Positions 17,493 to 26,428 of a stretch of DNA of 64,000 bases are shown here, piece by piece. The stretch is from CBDCUQ01 sp965222835 (lineage in GTDB: Bacteria > Pseudomonadota > Alphaproteobacteria > Rhizobiales > Hyphomicrobiaceae). The notes under the pieces are model-generated. The model was given only the letters and a program-made list of their open reading frames with translations, was not told the DNA's origin and searched no databases. The DNA is taken from NCBI GenBank assembly GCA_965222835.1, contig CBDCUQ010000004.1, positions 186,001 through 250,000 on the forward strand, given 5' to 3'. Every line of letters begins with the position of its first letter. Within the stretch, counting starts at the first letter, position 1. A program made the position numbers and the translations under genes.

Positions 17493-17801
17493 ATGAGCAA
17501 ACGTCGGTCTGCAAGCGCACCAAAGGTTTTGTGCCTTCCCAAAGTCTTGGATATGCGGGCTGCGCGCTCCTTCAAGTCTAAACTTGAGGAGCCGGTAAAG
17601 GCTGGTGGTAGCTGGCAGATCGATGCTGGCGCCGTGGAGCGCGTCTCGACGGGGTGCATTCAGCTGTTGGCTGCTTTCTTTATTGCGATGAAGTCATCCG
17701 GAGCTAATGCGGGGCTGGTCAATCCTTCGAAGGCCCTTGCATCGGCGATTGCTGACCTCGGTCTCGATGAGGCTGCACCGATCTGGAAGATGGAGAGTTA
17801 G
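17493..17801 (+). CDS. STAS-domain protein of the che operon
   Basis: 102 residues, single STAS-like domain (KVLCLPKVLDMRAARSFKSK, then IDAGAVERVSTGCIQLLAAF). It lies between the first mcp and cheY, the place taken by the small orf2/cheS/cheX gene of rhizobial che operons. In Sinorhizobium, CheS speeds dephosphorylation of the sink CheY by binding CheA. Whether this STAS protein does the same is inference. A Ser/Thr within ERVSTGC would be the usual STAS phosphorylation position. Confidence 0.75.
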   Translation: MSKRRSASAPKVLCLPKVLDMRAARSFKSKLEEPVKAGGSWQIDAGAVERVSTGCIQLLAAFFIAMKSSGANAGLVNPSKALASAIADLGLDEAAPIWKMES

Positions 17802-17804
17802 ATT

Positions 17805-18188
17805 ATGCGGATTATTGTCGTCGACGACTCACCGACCATGCGCGACATTGCGGCTTCGACCTTGAGGAGTGAAGGGTTTGATGTTCTGACGGCAGAACAC
17901 GGTGAGCATGCCTTGAAGGTGCTTGAGACTGAAACGGTCGATCTTGTGGTCAGTGATCTCAATATGTACCAAATGGGCGGCTTCGAGTTTGTCGTTCGTT
18001 TGCGCGAGAACCCGGACTACGAGTTCACGCCCGTCATCTTCCTTACGACAGAGAACTCTGAGGACTTCAAGGAAATGGGGCGTGAAGTCGGCGCGAGCGC
18101 CTGGATGGTGAAGCCGTTCGAGCCGGCGGCTCTCGTAAAGCTCATTCGCAGACTGACACAGACTGACGTCGAAGCAACTCCTGCATGA
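17805..18188 (+). CDS. cheY: CheY-type response regulator
   Basis: 127-residue stand-alone receiver. Acidic pair D7-D8 (IIVVDDSPTM), phospho-acceptor D51 (VVSDLNM), Thr in IFLTTEN and Lys in MVKPFEP are all present. It starts three bases after the STAS gene. CheA would phosphorylate it, and it would then act on the flagellar switch or as a phosphate sink. Only one cheY is in the operon. Confidence 0.93.
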   Translation: MRIIVVDDSPTMRDIAASTLRSEGFDVLTAEHGEHALKVLETETVDLVVSDLNMYQMGGFEFVVRLRENPDYEFTPVIFLTTENSEDFKEMGREVGASAWMVKPFEPAALVKLIRRLTQTDVEATPA

Positions 18189-18197
18189 TGGGCATCC

Positions 18198-20366
18198 ATG
18201 AAGCAGGTCGATCAGTTCAAGCAGACATTCTTCCAGGAATGTGAGGAGCTTCTCGGGCGACTGGAGAAGAGTCTAGGCTCTCTTGCCGGTGGTTCGAAGG
18301 ATCCCGAGCAGGTTAATGACGCGTTTCGGGATATTCATTCGATCAAGGGCGGTGCCGGCATGTTCGGCCTCACCCGTCTCGTCGACTATACGCACGCGTT
18401 CGAGACGGCGCTCAATGCGGCCCGGTCGGGATTGGACCGTGTCCCGGAAGAGCTCTTCAGTTCGCTACTGACTGCGAACGATGTGCTCTCCGATCTCATT
18501 CATGCCGAAGAAACCGGCGTGGTGCTCGAGGAATCGTTCGAGAACGAGATGCTGACCTACCTCCGCTCCTTCTGCAGCGGAAGAACGGTGGCGGCGCAGG
18601 ACGGTGAGGCGCCGGCAGCTCTCAGCACTGACAAGGATGACGCGGCGGTCCAGCCGTCGAGCGAACGCGCTGCGCTGACGCGCTATCGCATCAGGTTTAA
18701 GCCCCGCAAGGACATGCTGCGGCGAGCGGTTGACCCGCTGAGTATACTTCGTGGCCTACGGGAATTGGGCAGGACGACCGTTGAATCGGATCTCGAGGAA
18801 CTGCCGGCTTTTGCGGACATTGATGCGACCGCCCTATATCTTTCGTGGACGATAATGCTGGAGACAGCGGTTCCATTGGAAGAGATAGAAAGCGCGTTCG
18901 AGTTTGCCTCGGGCAGCTGCGATCTTGACATCGTAATGGAATCTACGGCTGCGTTCGAAGAGCCGGTGGGTGCCGTTAATGATGAGGATGTTGCTGGCAA
19001 AGAAGTGGATGCGCCTGCTGCGCCGGCGGAAGAGGAGCCGGGTGAGGGTTCGGAAGAAAAACGTTCGGTGCCTCAACTGGCGTCAGTGCCGTTTCCAGGC
19101 GCGCGCACTAGTACGACGGCCGCGCCATCGGCGCAAAAGCGCCTGACGTCCATTAGGGTCGATCTTGACCGGGTTGATAACCTTGTCGATCTCGTGGGCG
19201 AGATTGCCATTGTCCAGTCGATGGTTCTCGAGCAGCTGGACAAGTCTGGTGTGCAGCAGAATGCGCAGGTGCTGCAACTCGTCAATCAGCTGCTGCAACA
19301 GACGCGTGCTTTGCAAGATAGTGTCATGGCCATTCGCGCACAGCCTGTGCGGACGGTTTTCGAGCGTTTACCGCGGGTGGTTCGGGAGGTGACGCAACAG
19401 ACCGGCAAATCGGCCATGATAAAAATGGAAGGTGCGTCGACCGAAATCGATAAGACAATCATTGAAGAGCTTAGCGACCCGCTCGTTCACATTATTCGCA
19501 ACTGTGTCGATCATGGCATCGAGACGTCCGAAGAGCGTCGGCGCTGCGGGAAGCCTGTTCAGGGCACGATTTATGTTGCTGCTGCTCAGAAGGGCAGCCG
19601 TATCGTTATTCAGGTCAGCGATGATGGGGGCGGCATCGATCGTGACAGGCTTCGCGGCCGGGCCGTGGAAAAGGGACTTATTGCGCCTGATGCAATGCTC
19701 TCCGATGAGGAGATCGATAATCTTGTGTTTATGCCAGGACTCAGTACGGCAACGGAAGTCTCGAGCATTTCCGGGCGGGGTGTTGGTATGGATGTCGTTC
19801 AGAAGAACATACAGAAGCTCGGCGGAAGGATCTCCATCCGGTCGCATCCGGGCGAGGGTACGACTACGACTCTCACTTTGCCGCTCACTCTTGCCGTATT
19901 GGATGGGATGATTGTTCGCGCTGGCAGCGATCCCTATGTCGTCCCGCTGGGCAATATTATTGAGTGTCTTGCAGTTTCTAGATCGGCGCTAAAGACCATT
20001 CCGGGGACAGGTTTGGTCGTCAATGTCAGGGGCCAGCAAGTGCTTGTTGCTTCCCTTTCGAACACACTTGGCCTGAGTGCTGCGGAGGGCAGGGACACTC
20101 AGCAGATTGTTCTCGTTGAGAGTGAGAATGGCATTGTTGCCGGGCTCGCTGTCGATGAAGTCGTCGGTCAGGGTCAAGTCGTGGTGAAGGGCATTCGCGA
20201 TAACCTGGGCGAGGTTACGGGGTTCGCCGGCGCGACAATACTCGGCGACGGTGGAATTGCGCTCATTCTCGACGTGTCGGAAGTGATCAGGTTGGCTGGG
20301 CAGGGTGTTAACGGAATATTTGGCGATGTCCGGCAATGTGCCGGGACGGGAGTACGTGCAGCATGA
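18198..20366 (+). CDS. cheA: Chemotaxis histidine kinase CheA
   Basis: 722 residues. Hpt domain 1-110 with the phosphorylated H47 in DIHSIKGGAGMFG. An acidic/Ala linker and a middle domain (about 155-245; RIRFKPRKDMLRRAVDPLSI) follow. Then the dimerisation helices (SIRVDLDRVDNLVDLVGEIA), the ATPase (HIIRNCVDHGIE, VSDDGGGIDRDRL, MPGLSTATEVSSISGRGVGM, GEGTTTTLTLPLTLA) and a C-terminal CheW-like domain. It takes receptor signals and phosphorylates CheY and CheB. The stop overlaps the cheW start. Confidence 0.95.
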   Translation: MKQVDQFKQTFFQECEELLGRLEKSLGSLAGGSKDPEQVNDAFRDIHSIKGGAGMFGLTRLVDYTHAFETALNAARSGLDRVPEELFSSLLTANDVLSDLIHAEETGVVLEESFENEMLTYLRSFCSGRTVAAQDGEAPAALSTDKDDAAVQPSSERAALTRYRIRFKPRKDMLRRAVDPLSILRGLRELGRTTVESDLEELPAFADIDATALYLSWTIMLETAVPLEEIESAFEFASGSCDLDIVMESTAAFEEPVGAVNDEDVAGKEVDAPAAPAEEEPGEGSEEKRSVPQLASVPFPGARTSTTAAPSAQKRLTSIRVDLDRVDNLVDLVGEIAIVQSMVLEQLDKSGVQQNAQVLQLVNQLLQQTRALQDSVMAIRAQPVRTVFERLPRVVREVTQQTGKSAMIKMEGASTEIDKTIIEELSDPLVHIIRNCVDHGIETSEERRRCGKPVQGTIYVAAAQKGSRIVIQVSDDGGGIDRDRLRGRAVEKGLIAPDAMLSDEEIDNLVFMPGLSTATEVSSISGRGVGMDVVQKNIQKLGGRISIRSHPGEGTTTTLTLPLTLAVLDGMIVRAGSDPYVVPLGNIIECLAVSRSALKTIPGTGLVVNVRGQQVLVASLSNTLGLSAAEGRDTQQIVLVESENGIVAGLAVDEVVGQGQVVVKGIRDNLGEVTGFAGATILGDGGIALILDVSEVIRLAGQGVNGIFGDVRQCAGTGVRAA

Positions 20367-20890
20367 CGAGCGTTAAGGAAACGGAGCCGCCGGTCGCATC
20401 TCACGAGAGCGCCGATAACAGCGAGTCAGAGTCGCGCAGGCAGTTCGTGACATTCATTCTGAGTGGGCAGAGCTACTGCGTCGATATTATGGCTGTGCGC
20501 GAGATCCGTATCACCAGTACGGTTACGGCGCTTCCCGGTGCCCCCGACTACGTTCGCGGCGTGATCAATCTGCGTGGCACGATTGTGCCGGTGTGCGATC
20601 TGGGTATCCGGTTTGGCCAGTCGAAGACCGACCTCGAAAGCTCGCATGCTGTCGTTATTGCGATGATCAACGGAAAGCTGATGGGGCTTTTGGTCAATGA
20701 GGTCTGCGACATCCTGGAGGTCAGCTCCAACGAGATTGCGCCTGTGCCCGAAACTGAGACCGGCCGGCGCAACCCCATGTTCTGCGGCATTATCTCGAAG
20801 GGCGATACAATGCTCATCGTGGTTGCTCTTGAGAACCTCGTGTCCGACGCGGCTCAGATTTCCGCTTCGGTCCTCGCTGGGGCTGCGTAA
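20363..20890 (+). CDS. cheW: Chemotaxis coupling protein CheW
   Basis: 175 residues from ATG 20363, overlapping the cheA stop (ATGA). A Ser/Glu-rich N-terminal 25 residues precede the CheW beta-barrel: FILSGQSYCVDIMAVREIR, LPGAPDYVRGVINLRGTIVP and GLLVNEVCDILEV. It bridges CheA and the receptors. Confidence 0.94.
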   Translation: MTSVKETEPPVASHESADNSESESRRQFVTFILSGQSYCVDIMAVREIRITSTVTALPGAPDYVRGVINLRGTIVPVCDLGIRFGQSKTDLESSHAVVIAMINGKLMGLLVNEVCDILEVSSNEIAPVPETETGRRNPMFCGIISKGDTMLIVVALENLVSDAAQISASVLAGAA

Positions 20891-20956
20891 GGCGCCGGCC
20901 CCGCCGGGCTTCTCCGGCCTGTGCGGTGATCGGTCATGGCCAGGGATCGTGGCGGA

Positions 20957-23092
20957 ATGACCAAACCAGAGAACTTCTTCGGTGGACTTCTGAAGAGTCT
21001 TTCGCTCGACCGAAAGCTATCTCTGCTCGCCGCACTGATGCTGGTTCCATTCGCGTGTCTTGGTCTTAGCTTCCTTTCCGATGGCGAGCAGAGGTTAGCT
21101 CTCGCCCAGAAACAAGCGCAAGCAGTTACGATACTTGGCGGCGTTTGGGATATATTGACGGACGCCGCTGACGGTGAAGGTAACGCTGCCGCTGCACGCG
21201 CACGACTTGATCGCGTGCAGCGATCCATTCAACGGCTGGACGCAGGCCCGGCTACAAGGCAGGCCTTTGCCGATGCGCAACGGGGGCTCGAGGCCGGCGA
21301 AAGTGCCGCGCAGGTTCTTTCTGCTGTGCAGGCCGCGATGCGCCAGATCAACGATGATTCAGATGTTGGTTTGGGGGCTGCGGGTGAGAGTTCTGCGCTT
21401 CAGGATGCCGTTGCGGTCCGTCTTCCGGAGGCGGTTTCGGCCGTGTATGGCATCGGGCTTGCCGCATCGGAATTCGGCGGTGCGGCTTCTTCTGCCGCTG
21501 TTCGCGACAGGGCGTTCATGTCTGTGGCGGTCCGTCTCGAAGCCGCGAGGCTCTCAATTGAAGGCCTTTATCGAGAGGCCTTTCGCCTCGATCCTGCGCT
21601 GGCGGAACGAAGCGGTCTTAGCGAAAGGGTCACAAGATTCGACCAGTCCGTAGATGCACTGATCGGTGAAATGCGCCCGCTCGGTGCAAGCGGCGTTCAA
21701 TTCGGCCCACCAAACTTCGCTCAGCTTCCCGCTCGTCGTGGTGATGTCTTGCTGGCACTGGACGAGCTTTGGACCGCTTCGGCGTTTGAACTCGATCTGA
21801 TGATCAAGGAGAAGGTGCGCCAATTGCGGGCCGTTGAAGGTTATCGGCTTGCCGGGCTCATCCTGGTGCTTCTTATTGCTATCGGATTCGGCTGGGTGAT
21901 TGCACGCACGATTACTGGTCCCGTGCGGGAGCTTTCGTGGGCACTCGAAAGGTTGAGGAGCGGGGATCTCACGGCGGAGTTGCCTCATACGGCGCTTGAG
22001 AACGAATTTGGCGACATATCTCGGTCGATTGAACGCTTTAGGCGCCAAACTGCGCAATTGGAGACGGCTGAGGCACCGGCGTGCGAGCGGCCAGTTGAGG
22101 CCGGTAAACAGGGCGATGAATTGCAAAAGATGACCGCCGAGTTTGCGGAGGTCGTGGCGGCGGCACGCCGCGGCGATCTCTCGCACCGCCTCTCCACGTC
22201 CAGTTCGGATCCATTTGTGGCCGGGATTTCACGTGGCGTGAACGAACTCACTGAATCTTTGAGTGTGTTGATTTCGAATGCAGTCGGAGAGCTGCCGGGG
22301 AGTAACGAGCCAACGCGCGCCGCAGGAGTGGCCGGCACATATCTCTGCACCGTGCAGAATCTCCAGAGTGACGTCAGTGAAACGCAAGACCGATTGGAGA
22401 CTGTCACCAACAAGATACTAACAGCATTGCAAATGCTCAGTGAGGCAGCCGAAAGCGTTGACAGTGAAATGTCCGGCCTACTGTCACGTACAAAAAACGA
22501 AGCCGAGTCGCTTCGACAGACTTCGGCGTCCATGGAGAAGCTTGCTGAATCCGTGCGGACGTGCGCAGCGCCAGCTAGCAGCCTAACAGACACGGTGGAT
22601 GTGTCGGGCGCAAAGTCTGGCTCCGCGCCTAATTCGGACGCGTGCGTTGGCAGGGGTAAATCCGACAAGATGGACGATGTTGTGAGGCTGGTCGAGGAAG
22701 TCGCACTGCAAACAAGCATTTTGTCGCTCAACGCCTCGGTCGAGGCGGCGCGTGCGGGTGAAGCGGGGCGGTGTTTTTCAGTGGTGGCAACGGACGTGCG
22801 TGCGCTTGCGGCGCGCGCGTCGCGTTCTCTCGACGAGATGCGCCGTCTGGTGCTGATTTCGAATGATAACGTCGAGAAGGGCACTGGTCTCGTTCGGAAT
22901 GTTCAGGCCGCGCTCACAGACGTTTCCGATGAGATGGCGGATTCGGTTGGCGACGGTTTTGCTTCTGATGCTGCGAAAGTGGCTCGGGCCCGTGATATTG
23001 CGCATCTGGCTCGCGCGTTTGGCTTAACGGATGGAGAGGCGACCGACGATGCCACTTCCAATCGCGGCGCGTGCCGTCAAGAGCGAGCGTGA
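20957..23092 (+). CDS. Second methyl-accepting chemotaxis-like protein, degenerate signalling tip
   Basis: 711 residues from ATG 20957 (ATG 20936 possible). TM1 about 20-40 (LSLLAALMLVPFACLGLSFL), a long Ala/Arg-rich periplasmic helix bundle, TM2 about 300-320 (GLILVLLIAIGFGWVIA), then HAMP (ITGPVRELSWALERLRSGDL). The cytoplasmic hairpin departs from consensus: VALQTSILSLNASVEAARAG then EAGRCFSVVATDVRAL, and it lacks the long methylation helices and a CheR-docking tail. Its place between cheW and cheR suggests a dedicated transducer whose adaptation may differ from that of the first receptor. Confidence 0.85.
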   Translation: MTKPENFFGGLLKSLSLDRKLSLLAALMLVPFACLGLSFLSDGEQRLALAQKQAQAVTILGGVWDILTDAADGEGNAAAARARLDRVQRSIQRLDAGPATRQAFADAQRGLEAGESAAQVLSAVQAAMRQINDDSDVGLGAAGESSALQDAVAVRLPEAVSAVYGIGLAASEFGGAASSAAVRDRAFMSVAVRLEAARLSIEGLYREAFRLDPALAERSGLSERVTRFDQSVDALIGEMRPLGASGVQFGPPNFAQLPARRGDVLLALDELWTASAFELDLMIKEKVRQLRAVEGYRLAGLILVLLIAIGFGWVIARTITGPVRELSWALERLRSGDLTAELPHTALENEFGDISRSIERFRRQTAQLETAEAPACERPVEAGKQGDELQKMTAEFAEVVAAARRGDLSHRLSTSSSDPFVAGISRGVNELTESLSVLISNAVGELPGSNEPTRAAGVAGTYLCTVQNLQSDVSETQDRLETVTNKILTALQMLSEAAESVDSEMSGLLSRTKNEAESLRQTSASMEKLAESVRTCAAPASSLTDTVDVSGAKSGSAPNSDACVGRGKSDKMDDVVRLVEEVALQTSILSLNASVEAARAGEAGRCFSVVATDVRALAARASRSLDEMRRLVLISNDNVEKGTGLVRNVQAALTDVSDEMADSVGDGFASDAAKVARARDIAHLARAFGLTDGEATDDATSNRGACRQERA

Positions 23093-23105
23093 GGGGGGGC
23101 GTGAG

Positions 23106-24101
23106 ATGTCTTCCAGGGTTCTAAGTTCAGGCCTTAGCGGAGCGTCGGCTAGTGCAGCACGCCGGGTTCGACGTGCATCGGCTGCAGGGCTCACCGAGGA
23201 AGACGGACGCGCGGGCTTATCTCCGGATAAGGGTAATGTGGCTTCTCTCACGTCAATGGTGGACACTTTAGATCCACCGTTGACGCAGGACGAATTCGAC
23301 CTTCTCAGAAAATTTGCGTTCGAACACGCAGGAATTCGCATTGCGTCCTATAAGAAGAACATGGTGCGTCGCCGCATTTCTAAGCGGCTGAAAGCAACCG
23401 GTTTCAACAGTCACGAAGCCTACTGCCGCTTCCTAATGTCTCCCGAGGGGGAAGCGGAATACCAGTCGCTTATCAACGCACTTACGACCAACAAGACTGA
23501 ATTCTTCCGCGAGCCACATCACTTCGAACACCTGGCAAACGTGGCAATGCCGCGGGTTCTTTCGAGAAAGTCGAGGGCACGGGGCGACAAGAAGATCCGC
23601 ATCTGGTCAGCGGGATGCTCGACCGGTGAGGAGCCCTATACGATTGCCATGGTCGTTGATCGAATTGCGGGACGGCAGCAGGGTTGGGATATCCGCATCC
23701 TGGCAACCGATATCGATACCGAGGTCCTGCAGACTGGAAGAAATGCGCAGTATCCGACTGAGAGCATTGGCAGTATCCCAGAGAAATTCAGAAAGCAATC
23801 AATTCGTCCGTGCCGGGAGAATTCCGATGTGTTCGAATTGGCTCCGCACATTCGCTCTTTGATAACCTTCAATCCGCTCAATCTGCACGGAAGCTGGCCC
23901 ATGAGGGGCTGCTTCGACATCATTTTCTGTAGGAATGTCGTGATCTACTTCGATAAGCCAACGCAGAAAAAGCTGTTCGGGCGCTTCGCTGATATCCTCG
24001 AAGACAAGTCATTTCTGTATTGCGGTCACTCCGAGTCGCTCTTTGGGCTAACGACCAAATTTAGAGGAGTAGGAAAGAGTATTTACGAAAAACTCACCTG
24101 A
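23106..24101 (+). CDS. cheR: Chemotaxis receptor methyltransferase CheR
   Basis: 331 residues from ATG 23106, with a G-rich site just ahead; in-frame upstream ATGs overlap the preceding gene. A 60-residue Ser/Arg-rich extension precedes the CheR N-domain (LRKFAFEHAGIRIASYKKNM). The SAM domain shows TNKTEFFREPHHFEHL, IRIWSAGCSTGEEPYTIAM, ILATDIDTEVL and FDIIFCRNVVIYFDKPTQ. It methylates receptor glutamates for adaptation. Confidence 0.94.
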   Translation: MSSRVLSSGLSGASASAARRVRRASAAGLTEEDGRAGLSPDKGNVASLTSMVDTLDPPLTQDEFDLLRKFAFEHAGIRIASYKKNMVRRRISKRLKATGFNSHEAYCRFLMSPEGEAEYQSLINALTTNKTEFFREPHHFEHLANVAMPRVLSRKSRARGDKKIRIWSAGCSTGEEPYTIAMVVDRIAGRQQGWDIRILATDIDTEVLQTGRNAQYPTESIGSIPEKFRKQSIRPCRENSDVFELAPHIRSLITFNPLNLHGSWPMRGCFDIIFCRNVVIYFDKPTQKKLFGRFADILEDKSFLYCGHSESLFGLTTKFRGVGKSIYEKLT

Positions 24102-24207
24102 TTGCGTTAACGTTTGATGTTCGTCGAAGTTGTCGACGGGACGCGCAATCGATTTCGTCTGCCGCCGATGGTGCGGTGGCCAACAGCTCTATGAAGGTTC
24201 AAGAAGA

Positions 24208-25278
24208 ATGGCGCGCGTAGTCATCGTCGACGATTCACTCATTACAAGGGAAATCCTTCGGGAGATCCTGTCGGACGCACCAGACATCGAGGTTGTTGGG
24301 ACCGCCGCTGATCCCATTGCCGCCGTCGAGGTTATCGAGCGCTTGAAGCCCGACGTCGTTACGTTGGATATCGAGATGCCGCGCATGGGCGGCCTCGAGT
24401 TCATCGAGACAGTGATGCCCAGGCTGCCTATCGCTGTTTTGGTGATTTCATCGCACGTTCAGCCAGGCGGCGCACTTACCATACAAGCGCTGGAAATGGG
24501 TGCGGTCGATTGCGTTGCCAAGCCTGGCGGTGGCGACCGGCATTCCTTGCTTAGCCTCGGCGACGAAATCATCGCTAAGATTCGCGCCGCGGCGGCGGTT
24601 GACATTGATGCGGTGCGCCGGCGGAATGCGCTGCACGAGCGGAGTTCGGCGCGGCCAGTGCCGGGCTTGACCGCGCTTCAGCGGATTGTCGGTATTGGTG
24701 CTTCAACGGGCGGCGTCCAGGCTATTCGCGATCTGATGGTTGCTTTGCCGGACGATGCTCCGCCAATTCTAATTGCGCAACATATGCCAGAGGGATTCAC
24801 GCGGTCGTTTGCCGAGCGGCTTAACAAGATTTCGGATATGTGCGTCTGCGAAGCCGAGGACGGTATGCCGATCGAGCGCGGGCGTGTCTATATTGCTCCG
24901 GGGCGCCATCATCTTGAGTTGAGTGGTTCATTGAGCAGGCCTAAGTGCCGCGTCATGCAAGGGACTGCGGAAGACCAGTTTGCACCTTCGGTGAATGTTC
25001 TGTTTCAGTCTATCGCGACGATTGCTGGCGGCGCGGGTGTGGGTGTCATATTGACGGGCATGGGCCGGGATGGCGCGTTGGGGCTGAAACTCATTTGCGA
25101 CGCGGGCGGCTCAACGGCATGCCAGGACGAAAAGACGTCTCTGATTTATGGTATGCCAAAGGCGGCTTTTGAGATCGGCGCGGCGCAGAAGCAGATGTCG
25201 CTCAGTCGGATACCGGGTTTTATTCTTGAGAGCAATAACTCGAAACCGGTTGCGCGTGTGATTGCGCGTACCGCATAA
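24208..25278 (+). CDS. cheB: Chemotaxis methylesterase/glutamine deamidase CheB
   Basis: 356 residues from ATG 24208 (AAGAAG upstream). Receiver domain 1-120 (VVIVDDSLITRE, VVTLDIEMPRMGGLEFIE, KPGGG). The methylesterase domain has catalytic Ser in GASTGGVQAI, His in IAQHMPEGFTRSFAERL and Asp in VILTGMGRDGALGLK. Removes receptor methyl groups when phosphorylated by CheA. Follows cheR by about 100 bases. Confidence 0.95.
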   Translation: MARVVIVDDSLITREILREILSDAPDIEVVGTAADPIAAVEVIERLKPDVVTLDIEMPRMGGLEFIETVMPRLPIAVLVISSHVQPGGALTIQALEMGAVDCVAKPGGGDRHSLLSLGDEIIAKIRAAAAVDIDAVRRRNALHERSSARPVPGLTALQRIVGIGASTGGVQAIRDLMVALPDDAPPILIAQHMPEGFTRSFAERLNKISDMCVCEAEDGMPIERGRVYIAPGRHHLELSGSLSRPKCRVMQGTAEDQFAPSVNVLFQSIATIAGGAGVGVILTGMGRDGALGLKLICDAGGSTACQDEKTSLIYGMPKAAFEIGAAQKQMSLSRIPGFILESNNSKPVARVIARTA

Positions 25279-25288
25279 GGCCGTGTGT

Positions 25289-25942
25289 ATGTCGGGTCAA
25301 TCCGATCGAAAACTGTCGCCACCGCTGGATGCCTTTCCGGGATTTCACTCTAATTCGGATGGCAGGCGATTGCGTTTTGATCGGAAATCAAACGCGTTTG
25401 CCGTGACCGTTGGGCAAGCGGACTTCTATGTAACGTCCAATCCGCGCGAATATATTGAGACGGTGCTAGGTTCTTGTATAGCGGTCTGCATGTACGATCC
25501 GGCTATCAGGTGCGGCGGCATGAATCATTTTGTGCTGCCCGAGGAGCCGGGCAACAGGTCGAACTATCCTAGCCTTCCGTTACGCTATGGGGCCTATTCC
25601 ATCGAGCGTCTGGTGAATGCGCTTCTCGGGTATGGTGCGCACCGAAAACGGATTGAGGCCAAGGTATTTGGCGGTGGCAATGTTGTGAGTTTCGGCGCCA
25701 ATGTCGGCCACCGTAATGCCGATTTTGTCGAAGACTATCTGGACCGCGAGGGTTTCACGATTACTGCTCGGCATTTGCGTGGAACAACGGCACGTAAGCT
25801 TCGCTACTTTCCGACGACTGGGGTTGTCCAATTGCAGATGCTCGGAGTTAATGCCGCCGATCCGCTTGTCAGAACCGAGCTGGAGTTGAGGCGACGGTTG
25901 CAGCAGGGGGAACGCGAGAAAGACAATACTGTCGTGTACTGA
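25289..25942 (+). CDS. cheD: Chemoreceptor glutamine deamidase CheD
   Basis: 217 residues from ATG 25289. The catalytic Cys lies in VLGSCIAVCMYDP and the His in GGMNHFVLP; further family motifs are YGAYSIERLVNALL, AKVFGGGNVV and RHLRGTTARKLRYFPTTG. It deamidates glutamines on receptors. Last gene of the che operon; its N-terminal 40 residues are a non-conserved extension. Confidence 0.92.
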   Translation: MSGQSDRKLSPPLDAFPGFHSNSDGRRLRFDRKSNAFAVTVGQADFYVTSNPREYIETVLGSCIAVCMYDPAIRCGGMNHFVLPEEPGNRSNYPSLPLRYGAYSIERLVNALLGYGAHRKRIEAKVFGGGNVVSFGANVGHRNADFVEDYLDREGFTITARHLRGTTARKLRYFPTTGVVQLQMLGVNAADPLVRTELELRRRLQQGEREKDNTVVY

Positions 25943-26007
25943 GCTGTGGTTCCTGGTCCACGGCCGCTTGTTGGCCTACGTCGCGTTTTTTAGGTCCATA
26001 TACCTAA

Positions 26008-26068
26008 CTTTCCTAAGGCATTGGCGATCCCGGCAGGATTCGAACCTCTCAGCCTCAGATTAGGAAAG
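26008..26068. repeat. Inverted repeat enclosing the tRNA fragment
   Basis: CTTTCCTAA (26008-26016) and TTAGGAAAG (26060-26068) are perfect 9-bp complements surrounding the tRNA end. A second small palindrome, TTAGGT/ACCTAA, lies just left at 25990-26007. Confidence 0.55.
26022..26047 (-). other. Isolated 3' end of a tRNA gene (putative attachment-site remnant)
   Basis: The minus strand reads AGGTTCGAATCCTG followed by CCGGGATCGCCA: a T-loop, the 3' T-stem strand, a seven-base acceptor strand, the discriminator base and CCA. The sequence 5' to it does not continue as a tRNA (no D-arm or anticodon arm, and only three of five T-stem pairs form). Such fragments are left when a tyrosine integrase inserts an element into a tRNA 3' end. 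By that geometry the acquired DNA would lie to the right of 26047. Confidence 0.65.
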
Positions 26069-26428
26069 GGAATAACGCTCATTGATTCTTTTGGATTATC
26101 TTATCGTCTGCTCTCGGGTTCAAATGAGCATCAGACTTACTGCTTCCAAAAACCCGTTTCTTTGCCGCTCGTTGAAGGGGAGCCTCAGACTCTATTCTTA
26201 TCGGAGTGCTTTGCCCCTATGTGCCCCTAAGGCTATCCAGTCGACTGGCATTGCTCGGTTGCTAAAAAGCGAATGGGCACGGGTCAATTGGTTGTGGCGC
26301 GAATTTTTCTTAGTTGGCCCTGAGTTTCCGTCCTCGTGCCACAGATGCATCGTCCGCTATCTGAGAAAAATGGATGTCGCGGGGAGGTGACTTTCAAGTC
26401 TGCATTTGCCCCCTACCGGAAGTCTTTC
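26069..26428. other. Non-coding stretch right of the tRNA remnant
   Basis: About 360 bases with only short frames lacking recognisable products. No integrase remnant can be read with confidence. Confidence 0.4.

Noticed and set aside
21985..22884. 299-codon open frame antisense to the second receptor gene
   Set aside because: Ser/Ala/Arg-rich mirror of the receptor helices; no start signal or recognisable domain.
26016..26110. Complete tRNA gene on the minus strand
   Set aside because: Only the T-loop to CCA portion is tRNA-like; no D-arm, anticodon arm or matching 5' acceptor strand can be folded.
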